Assembly (NCBI GenBank): GCA_937906975.1
Contig: CALCUN010000054.1
Location: forward strand, 1 to 5,271
DNA from: an uncultured Bacteroidales bacterium
GTDB taxonomy: Bacteria; Bacteroidota; Bacteroidia; Bacteroidales; P3
Direction of reading: 5' to 3'
DNA: 5,271 nucleotides
The notes beneath the pieces were generated by a model. That model ran no database searches. It was not told where the DNA came from and saw only the letters and a program-made list of their open reading frames with translations. Each line of letters starts with the position of its first letter. Within the stretch, counting starts at the first letter, position 1. A program made the translations under genes and the position numbers. Of this stretch, positions 1 to 5,271 are shown in pieces.

Positions 1-1
1 A

Positions 2-97
2 CAAGGGTTACCAGCAGAAATAGCAGCAGTAAAAGAACAGTACGAATATTATAGAAATAAACTACTATCATTTCCAAAGTATAAATTAAGTGCATGA
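2..97 (+). CDS. hsdS: Type I restriction-modification specificity subunit HsdS, C-terminal end (partial)
   Basis: Only the last 31 codons and the TGA stop are present; the gene begins before the window. The reading frame starting at base 2 gives a peptide beginning [20 protein letters not shown], which resembles the closing helix of many HsdS proteins (a GLPAEI..VK.QYEYYR.KLL pattern). HsdS carries the two target-recognition domains and docks two HsdM subunits, so it sets the DNA sequence that is methylated or restricted. The recognition domains lie outside the window, so the target sequence cannot be inferred. The identification rests on this short tail plus context: the stop codon is one base before an anticodon-nuclease gene and the next gene is hsdR. 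hsdM is expected upstream. Confidence 0.85.
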   Translation, partial: QGLPAEIAAVKEQYEYYRNKLLSFPKYKLSA

Positions 98-98
98 T

Positions 99-1226
99 AT
101 GGGAAAGACATTGACTGAAATAGCCCAAATACTCAAAGATACCGATAAGAAGGTTCAGTTAATTTATGCCTTCAATGGTGTGGGAAAAACTCGCCTTTCT
201 CGCGAGTTTAAGGAGTTGGTTGCGCCCAAAACAGAAGGTGAAGAAGCAGAAGAAGAGAAACTAATAAAAGTTCTCTACTACAATGCTTTTACAGAAGATT
301 TGTTTTATTGGGATAATGATTTGGCTGGAGATACAAACAGAAAATTAATCATACATCCAAACAGTTTTACGGATTGGATACTCAAGGAGCAAGGGAAAGA
401 AAGCAATATCATTACGCATTTTCAGCATTACACAAATGATAAGTTAACTCCATCATTTAACGAAAACTTCAACGAGATTACATTTTCATTAGAACGTGGA
501 GATGATGATAAGATAGAAAACATTAAAATCTCTAAAGGTGAAGAGAGTTGTTTAATTTGGTGTGTGTTCTATAGTCTGCTCGAACAGATTGTTGAAACTC
601 TAAATATTCCAGAGGAAACAGATAGAGATACCAATCAATTTAATGAATTGAAATATGTATTCATTGATGATCCTGTAAGTTCGTTAGATGAAAATCATTT
701 AATAGAATTGGCTGTAAATATAGCAGAATTGATAAAATCATGTCAATCAGAAGTTAGATTTATCATTACTACGCATAATCCATTGTTTTACAATATACTT
801 TACAATGAGTTAGATTTAAAGAAAAAAAATAAGGAGGGAAAAGAATGTTGCTATCTATTGGATAAAAACAATGATGGCACGTATGAATTAAAAGGAAAAC
901 TTGGTGATTCAAATAAGAGTTTTTCATATCATCTTTATTTGAAACAAGTTCTTCAAGAAGCTATAGATGGAAATAAAATTGAGAAATACCATTTTATGTT
1001 GCTTAGGAATTTATATGAAAAGACTGCGAACTTTCTAGGTTATCCACAATGGTCAGATTTGCTGCCAGATGATAAAAAAACATACTACAATAGAATCATT
1101 CAATTTACTAATCATTCAACATTATCGAATGAGGCAGTTCGAAAACCAACAGAGCCAGAGAAAAAGACATTAGGAGTGCTCTTAAAACATCTTGTAGATA
1201 ACAATTATTATATTAAAGAAGAATAA
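99..1226 (+). CDS. prrC: PrrC-type anticodon nuclease (ABC-like NTPase plus tRNA-cleaving domain), linked to type I restriction
   Basis: This 375-residue cytoplasmic protein is a latent toxin of the PrrC family, which cuts tRNA-Lys at the anticodon 5' of the wobble base after a phage disables the partner restriction enzyme. Visible NTPase motifs are a Walker A at 24-31 (AFNGVGKT, with Ala in place of the first Gly), an ABC signature at 145-150 (SKGEES), a Walker B at 186-191 (YVFIDD), a D-loop near 194-198 and an H-loop His226. The C-terminal nuclease domain shows Arg303, Glu307 and His339, spaced as Arg320, Glu324 and His356 of E. coli PrrC. Lys267-Gly-Asp270 fits the tRNA-recognition segment around Asp287 with the same offset of 17. 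The gene lies between hsdS and hsdR, as in the E. coli prr locus. ATG at 99 is preferred, one base after the hsdS stop; a GTG at 90 would add three residues and overlap hsdS. There is no zinc-hook coiled coil, so it is not RloC. tRNA-Lys as substrate is inferred from the family. Confidence 0.94.
   Translation: MGKTLTEIAQILKDTDKKVQLIYAFNGVGKTRLSREFKELVAPKTEGEEAEEEKLIKVLYYNAFTEDLFYWDNDLAGDTNRKLIIHPNSFTDWILKEQGKESNIITHFQHYTNDKLTPSFNENFNEITFSLERGDDDKIENIKISKGEESCLIWCVFYSLLEQIVETLNIPEETDRDTNQFNELKYVFIDDPVSSLDENHLIELAVNIAELIKSCQSEVRFIITTHNPLFYNILYNELDLKKKNKEGKECCYLLDKNNDGTYELKGKLGDSNKSFSYHLYLKQVLQEAIDGNKIEKYHFMLLRNLYEKTANFLGYPQWSDLLPDDKKTYYNRIIQFTNHSTLSNEAVRKPTEPEKKTLGVLLKHLVDNNYYIKEE
822..829 (+). 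repeat. A8 homopolymer tract inside prrC, between the NTPase and nuclease domains
   Basis: Eight consecutive A residues cover codons 242-244 of prrC, just after the NTPase core and before the tRNA-cleaving domain. Reading the shifted frames by eye, gain of one A gives an immediate TAA. Loss of one A gives a stop at about 889-891, roughly 20 codons later. Either change would remove Arg303, Glu307 and His339. The tract is followed directly by AAGGAGGG at 831-838. Tracts of this length are common in AT-rich DNA, so phase variation is only a possibility. Confidence 0.4.
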
Positions 1227-1227
1227 A

Positions 1228-4200
1228 ATGGCACAGTATAACACTATAGCAGAATCAAATAATTTCATAGTGCTTGATGACTATGAAAAGTACTCAGTGT
1301 TAAATGAGCCTTCTGTTGTGTATCAAACAGAGGCATCGCTTGAACATGAGTTTATTCAAGATTTAAGGAATCAGGGTTACGAATATTTACCTGACTTAAA
1401 TACTCCTGAAGCATTGCTTGCTAATGTCAGAACGCAACTGCAAGTACTCAATGATGTTGAATTTACTGATAGCGAATGGGTGAGATATGTAGAGGAGTAT
1501 TTAGATAAGCCAAGTGATTCTCTTGTTGAAAAAACAAGAAAATTGCAAGATGATTATATTTATGATTTTGTTTTTGATGATGGGCATATAAAGAACATTT
1601 ATTTGGTAGATAAGACAAACATTGCAAGAAATAAGGTTCAAGTCATCAAACAATTTTCTCAAAAAGGTGTATGTGCTAATCGTTATGATGTTACTATTTT
1701 AGTTAATGGTTTGCCTTTGGTGCAAGTTGAATTAAAAAAGAGAGGCGTGGCTATTAGAGAAGCGTTTAATCAAATACATCGTTATTCAAAAGAGAGTTTC
1801 AACGCTAAAAATTCATTGTATAAATATATTCAAATATTTGTTATATCGAATGGAACAGATAGCAGGTATTTTGCTAACACTGTTGAGAGAAACAAAAATA
1901 GTTTTGATTTTACAATGAATTGGGCAAATGCTAAAAATACATTGATTAAAGATTTAAAAGATTTCACTGCAACTTTCTTACAAAAGAATACTCTATTAAA
2001 TGTAATCTTTACTTATTCTGTTTTTGATGTTAATAATACGTTGTTAATTATGAGACCTTATCAGATTGCGGCAACGGAAAGAATTCTTTGGAAAATAAAG
2101 AGTTCTTATCAAGCAAAACAATGGTCTTGTTCAGACGGTGGAGGTTATATTTGGCATACAACAGGTTCGGGAAAGACTCTTACAAGTTTTAAGGCTGCAA
2201 GATTAGCAACACAACTCAATTTCATTGATAAGGTGTTTTTTGTTGTTGATAGAAAAGACCTCGATTATCAAACAATGAAAGAGTATCAAAGGTTTTCGCC
2301 CGATAGTGTAAATGGTTCTGAAAATACTGCTGGTTTAAAACGTAATATTGATAAAGATGATAATAAAATCATTGTTACTACTATTCAAAAATTAAACAAT
2401 TTAATGAAGAGTGAGAGTGATTTATCTATTTATCAAAAACATGTAGTTTTTATATTTGATGAGGCTCATCGTTCTCAATTTGGCGAGGTACAAAAGCTAT
2501 TAAGAAAGAAATTCAAAAAGTATTATCAATTTGGATTTACAGGAACTCCTATTTTTACTGAAAATGCTCTTGGTTCTGAAACCACATCAAGTGTGTTTGG
2601 AAGACAATTACACTCTTATGTTATTACTGATGCTATTCGTGATGAAAAAGTTTTAAAATTCAAAGTTGATTACAATAATGTTAAGCCTCATTTTAAAGAT
2701 TTTGAAACCGAATATGATGAAAAGAAATTGAGTGCTATTGAAAACAAACAAGCTCTTCTTCACCCTGAACGTATTAAAGAAATATCTCAATACATTTTAA
2801 ATAATTTTAGGATTAAAACTCATAGAGGTATTGATGCAAGAAATGGTTTCAATGCTATGTTTGCTGTTAGTAGTGTAGATGCTGCTAAGTGTTATTATGA
2901 GGAATTGAACAATCTACAAAAAGATTCTAAAAAGCCATTAAAGATTGCAACTATTTTTTCTTTTGCAGCTAATGAGGAACAATCTTCAATAGGTGAAATC
3001 ATTGATGAAAATTTTGAGCCTACTGCTTTGAATTTAAGTGCCAAAGAATTTTTAACAAATGCTATCAATGATTATAATGCAATGTTTAATACAAGTTTTG
3101 GTATTGATAGCAAAGAATTTCAAAATTATTATAGAGATTTAGCAAAAAGGGTTAAAAATAAAGAAATAGATCTTGTTATTGTTGTTGGAATGTTTTTAAC
3201 TGGATTTGATGCTCCTACTTTAAATACATTATTTGTTGATAAAAATCTTCGTTTTCATGGTTTAATTCAAGCTTTTTCTCGTACAAATCGTATTTTTGAC
3301 GCAACAAAAGCGTTTGGAAACATTGTTACATTTAGAGACTTAGAACAAAACACTATTGATGCTATAACTTTATTTGGAGATAGCAACACAAGAAATATCG
3401 TACTTGAAAGAAGTTATAAAGAGTATCTTGAAGGTTTTCAAGATGTCATTTCAGGAAAAATACATAAAGGGTATATTGAAATTGTAAAAGAGTTAAATGA
3501 TAGGTTTCCTTATGTAGATGAGATAGAAACCGAACAAGATAAGAAAGAATTTGCTAAACTATTTGGTGAATATTTGAAAGTAGATAATATTCTGCAAAAT
3601 TATGATGAATATACTTATCTTAAAGCTCTTCAATCAATAGATTTGAACGATAAAAGTACTGTTGAAGATTTCAAGAATACTTATTTTTTAACAGATAAGG
3701 ATATAGAACAAATGCAACAAATAGAAGTATTATCGGACCGTATGGTACAAGATTATAAATCTATTTACAACGATATTAGAGTTTGGAGAAAACGTGAAAG
3801 AGATAATGAAGCAATTGAAAGCTCTAACATAGATTGGGATGATGTTGTTTTTGAAGTGGATTTACTTAAATCACAAGAAATAAATTTGGACTATATTCTC
3901 GAATTGATTTTTGAGAAAAATAAAAAATTAAAAGATAAGTCTTCGCTAATAGAAGAAATACGAAAGGTGATTCGTGCGAGTGTTGGTAATAGAGCAAAAG
4001 AAAGTCTAATAGTTGATTTTATAAATGAAACAGACTTAGATTCAATTAAAGATAAATCTGGTATATTGGAATCTTTTTATAAATATGCTCAATCCAAATT
4101 AAAACAAGAAGTCTTAGAGTTAATTGAGAAAGAAAACCTAAACTATGATAATGCAAAAAGATATATTTCTATTTCATTAAAACGTGAATTTGTTAGTGAT

Positions 4201-4335
4201 AATGGAACTGATTTTAATGATATTTTACCTAAAATGAGTCCATTAAATCCTATGTATCTAACAAAAAAACAAAAAGTATTCAAACTAATAAAAGACTTCG
4301 TTGAGAGATTTAAAAATATAGGAGGAGAATTATAA
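1228..4335 (+). CDS. hsdR: Type I restriction enzyme motor/nuclease subunit HsdR (type IC, EcoR124I-like)
   Basis: At 1035 residues this is full length; EcoR124I HsdR has 1038. It joins the HsdM-HsdS methyltransferase and, on unmethylated target DNA, uses ATP to pull in flanking DNA and then cuts it far from the site. The N-terminal nuclease domain (about 10-260) shows Asp154, Glu168 and Lys170 (D-x13-E-x-K), matching Asp151, Glu165 and Lys167 of EcoR124I. A Q-x3-Y motif is at 182-186, and Lys223 matches the inter-domain Lys220. The superfamily 2 motor follows: Walker A TTGSGKT at 311-317, DEAH at 411-414 (DECH in EcoR124I), TGTP at 438-441, motif V at about 652-663 and motif [10 protein letters not shown] at 681-688. 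A helical region (about 730-890) and a C-terminal domain that binds the methyltransferase complete the type IC plan. No frameshift or lost catalytic residue is seen. ATG follows the prrC stop by one base; the start [16 protein letters not shown] fits the family. Confidence 0.98.
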   Translation: MAQYNTIAESNNFIVLDDYEKYSVLNEPSVVYQTEASLEHEFIQDLRNQGYEYLPDLNTPEALLANVRTQLQVLNDVEFTDSEWVRYVEEYLDKPSDSLVEKTRKLQDDYIYDFVFDDGHIKNIYLVDKTNIARNKVQVIKQFSQKGVCANRYDVTILVNGLPLVQVELKKRGVAIREAFNQIHRYSKESFNAKNSLYKYIQIFVISNGTDSRYFANTVERNKNSFDFTMNWANAKNTLIKDLKDFTATFLQKNTLLNVIFTYSVFDVNNTLLIMRPYQIAATERILWKIKSSYQAKQWSCSDGGGYIWHTTGSGKTLTSFKAARLATQLNFIDKVFFVVDRKDLDYQTMKEYQRFSPDSVNGSENTAGLKRNIDKDDNKIIVTTIQKLNNLMKSESDLSIYQKHVVFIFDEAHRSQFGEVQKLLRKKFKKYYQFGFTGTPIFTENALGSETTSSVFGRQLHSYVITDAIRDEKVLKFKVDYNNVKPHFKDFETEYDEKKLSAIENKQALLHPERIKEISQYILNNFRIKTHRGIDARNGFNAMFAVSSVDAAKCYYEELNNLQKDSKKPLKIATIFSFAANEEQSSIGEIIDENFEPTALNLSAKEFLTNAINDYNAMFNTSFGIDSKEFQNYYRDLAKRVKNKEIDLVIVVGMFLTGFDAPTLNTLFVDKNLRFHGLIQAFSRTNRIFDATKAFGNIVTFRDLEQNTIDAITLFGDSNTRNIVLERSYKEYLEGFQDVISGKIHKGYIEIVKELNDRFPYVDEIETEQDKKEFAKLFGEYLKVDNILQNYDEYTYLKALQSIDLNDKSTVEDFKNTYFLTDKDIEQMQQIEVLSDRMVQDYKSIYNDIRVWRKRERDNEAIESSNIDWDDVVFEVDLLKSQEINLDYILELIFEKNKKLKDKSSLIEEIRKVIRASVGNRAKESLIVDFINETDLDSIKDKSGILESFYKYAQSKLKQEVLELIEKENLNYDNAKRYISISLKREFVSDNGTDFNDILPKMSPLNPMYLTKKQKVFKLIKDFVERFKNIGGEL
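4321..4327 (+). promoter_or_regulatory. Strong Shine-Dalgarno-like ribosome binding site for the GIY-YIG gene
   Basis: GGAGGAG lies inside the last codons of hsdR, encoding its Gly-Gly-Glu end, and 9-11 bases before the ATG at 4337. It is the best-formed ribosome site in the window; neither prrC nor hsdR has one as good. It supports the ATG at 4337 as the true start. Because it overlaps conserved hsdR C-terminal codons, its presence could partly be chance. Strong Shine-Dalgarno sites are uncommon in Bacteroidota. Confidence 0.65.
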
Positions 4336-4336
4336 A

Positions 4337-5164
4337 ATGGGCAAGACTGTAACTACTTATTTAATTGATGGAGATCCTAAGGGAACTCAATATGCTTTTA
4401 TTAGCAATAAGATTTGTCAAATGTTTGTTATCCCACGTTCGAATCTTTCTTATTTAAATACGCAAGGGAAATTACAAAAGCCGGCATTTTATATATTACT
4501 TGGAGAGGATGAAAATACTAAACCTCAAGCATATATAGGCGAGACCGAGAACTTTAGAGAACGTGTTAAGGATCATGATAGTAAAAAATCTTTTTGGCAA
4601 AAGGCACTCATATTTGTATCGAAAGATGCCGATATGACAAAAGTTGATGTTCAATATTTAGAGCATAAGGCTATTGATGAAGCTAAAAAAGCAAATACTT
4701 TTGTGCTAAGTGATAATAAGCAAACTCCTAAAGCGCCAAATTTACCTGAATATCAAAGAGATTCTATTGATGAGTTCTTTGAAGATGTGAAATTCTTAGC
4801 TTCGTTTATCGGTTGTAATATTTTTGATGTGGTGCAGCCGAAGACAGAACACTTATTCTATGCAAATCGTAAAGGATGTGAAGCTAAAGGTTTTTATGGT
4901 TCTAATGGCTTTACTATATTAAAAGGTAGCTTTATTGTAAAAGAGGTAGTTCCTTCTTTTCCTTGGAAGGATAAAAGGGAAAAATTATTGGAAGAGTATG
5001 CAGAACAGAAAGAAAGTAATTTTGTGATGATTTCCGATAAAACTTTTTCGAGTCCGAGTACAGCGGCTACATTTGTATTGGGACGATCTTCGAATGGATG
5101 GTCAGATTGGAAAGATAAAGACGGAAATACATTAGATTCTGTATATCGTAAACAGTTAGATTGA
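4337..5164 (+). CDS. GIY-YIG nuclease family protein with DUF4357-type C-terminus
   Basis: This 275-residue protein has no signal peptide or membrane segment. A GIY-YIG endonuclease fold covers about 48-130: the GIY-position Tyr52 (AFYILLGED), YIG at 66-68, catalytic Arg76 within ENFRERVKDH at 71-80, and the metal-binding Glu109 in YLEH. Asn120 or Asn127 may be the conserved asparagine of the fold. A helical linker (about 138-165) leads to a segment with AKGFYGSNGFTILKGS at 183-198. The C-terminus (about 215-272) has the DUF4357 pattern SSPSTAATFVLGRSSNGW plus a DGNTL motif. All main catalytic positions are present, so it is probably an active DNA-cutting enzyme, but its substrate is unknown. 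Genes of this type are often annotated near restriction loci, and it starts one base after hsdR, so it should be co-translated. It is not part of the E. coli prr locus as I know it. A defence role is inferred from context only. Confidence 0.9.
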   Translation: MGKTVTTYLIDGDPKGTQYAFISNKICQMFVIPRSNLSYLNTQGKLQKPAFYILLGEDENTKPQAYIGETENFRERVKDHDSKKSFWQKALIFVSKDADMTKVDVQYLEHKAIDEAKKANTFVLSDNKQTPKAPNLPEYQRDSIDEFFEDVKFLASFIGCNIFDVVQPKTEHLFYANRKGCEAKGFYGSNGFTILKGSFIVKEVVPSFPWKDKREKLLEEYAEQKESNFVMISDKTFSSPSTAATFVLGRSSNGWSDWKDKDGNTLDSVYRKQLD

Positions 5165-5189
5165 TATTTGCATATATCATCATTTTTTT
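5162..5189 (+). terminator. Possible weak intrinsic terminator after the operon
   Basis: TGATAT (5162-5167) and ATATCA (5174-5179) can pair around a 6-nt loop, and a run of seven T residues follows at 5183-5189. The stem contains only one G-C pair, includes the stop codon of the GIY-YIG gene and overlaps the promoter of the next gene. It is weak, so read-through or a different mode of termination is just as likely. Confidence 0.25.
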
Positions 5190-5198
5190 GTAACTTTG
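5167..5198 (+). promoter_or_regulatory. Bacteroidota-type promoter (TTTG -33 / TAACTTTG -7) for the downstream gene
   Basis: TTTG at 5167-5170 and TAACTTTG at 5191-5198 are separated by 20 bases. This matches the Bacteroidota housekeeping promoter consensus (TTTG, 19-21 bases, TAnnTTTG). Transcription would be expected to start a few bases later, at about 5203-5206, giving a leader of roughly 30 nt before the ATG at 5235. That leader is A-rich and has no Shine-Dalgarno sequence, as is usual in the phylum. The promoter shows that the next gene has its own transcript and marks the end of the restriction operon. It is also the best evidence for the host phylum. Confidence 0.78.
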
Positions 5199-5234
5199 CA
5201 GTCGCAAAAAGAGAACTAATAATTTAATAGAAAT

Positions 5235-5271
5235 ATGAAACCAATTAATTTGCTTTCTATCGGTATAGCTT
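5235..5271 (+). CDS. Start of an unidentified downstream gene (partial)
   Basis: An ATG about 30 nt after the predicted transcription start opens a frame that runs off the window and reads MKPINLLSIGIA. A lysine followed by a hydrophobic stretch could be the start of a signal peptide, but 12 residues are too few to tell. The function cannot be named. The support is position: a clear promoter, an A/T-rich leader and an open frame. It is probably not part of the restriction operon. Confidence 0.5.
   Translation, partial: MKPINLLSIGIA

Noticed and set aside
90..98. GTG at 90 as the start of the anticodon-nuclease gene
   Set aside because: It would overlap hsdS and add only Met-His-Asp. The ATG at 99 follows the hsdS stop by one base, matches the other junctions and begins with MGKTL, which fits the PrrC family start.
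846..864. Internal translation start at the ATG at 845 after AAGGAGGG
   Set aside because: The frame is not that of prrC and reaches a stop after six codons, so it does not encode a useful protein by itself.
99..1226. Identification as RloC, or as a generic AAA ATPase of the RloA or OLD type
   Set aside because: RloC is far longer, with a coiled coil and zinc hook that are absent here. Generic ATPases would not explain the R-x3-E-x31-H pattern and the [12 protein letters not shown] segment that match PrrC.
99..4357. Both the PrrC-like and GIY-YIG proteins begin with MGKT (similar DNA, ATGGGnAAGAC)
   Set aside because: The similarity ends after four residues, and in neither protein is it part of a P-loop; the PrrC Walker A is at residues 24-31. 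A shared short start is probably chance.
1..5271. Genes on the reverse strand, tRNAs, CRISPR arrays, insertion-sequence ends or attachment sites
   Set aside because: The + strand is filled almost end to end by four convincing genes. I saw no long reverse frame, no repeat-spacer pattern, no terminal inverted repeats and no tRNA-like cloverleaf by eye.

Overview
The window is the 3' part of a type I restriction-modification operon of the type IC (EcoR124I/EcoprrI) kind, read entirely on the + strand, followed by the promoter and first codons of an unrelated next gene. The host is probably a member of Bacteroidota. The intergenic region at 5165-5234 has a TTTG / TAnnTTTG promoter with the 20-bp spacing typical of that phylum. 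The coding DNA is AT-rich, and the downstream start has an A/T-rich leader with no Shine-Dalgarno sequence. Genus cannot be told from this window.

Layout: (1) 2-97, the last 31 codons of hsdS, the DNA-specificity subunit; hsdM is expected upstream, outside the window. (2) 99-1226, a PrrC-type anticodon nuclease. It has an ABC-like NTPase domain joined to a C-terminal tRNA-cleaving domain, and the R, E and H active-site residues have the spacing known from E. coli PrrC. (3) 1228-4335, full-length hsdR, the motor and nuclease subunit. (4) 4337-5164, a GIY-YIG endonuclease with a DUF4357-type C-terminus. (5) 5165-5234, an intergenic region with a possible weak terminator and a clear Bacteroidota promoter. 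(6) 5235-5271, the first 12 codons of a new gene.

How the genes would work together: hsdS-prrC-hsdR is the order of the E. coli prr locus (prrB-prrC-prrD). There the restriction enzyme holds the anticodon nuclease silent. When a phage inhibits the restriction enzyme, PrrC is released and cuts tRNA-Lys, which stops phage protein synthesis. The same two-layer defence is inferred here. The fourth gene is not part of the E. coli prr locus as I know it. It is joined to hsdR by a 1-nt gap and a strong ribosome binding site, so it may be a third nuclease layer or an accessory to the complex. All three gene junctions in the operon are exactly 1 nt, which suggests coupled translation and fixed stoichiometry.

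The most interesting points are the intact prr-type toxin module in a likely Bacteroidota host, the added GIY-YIG/DUF4357 gene, and an A8 tract placed so that a single-base slip would remove the whole tRNA-cleaving domain. No RNA genes, CRISPR arrays or insertion sequences were seen.
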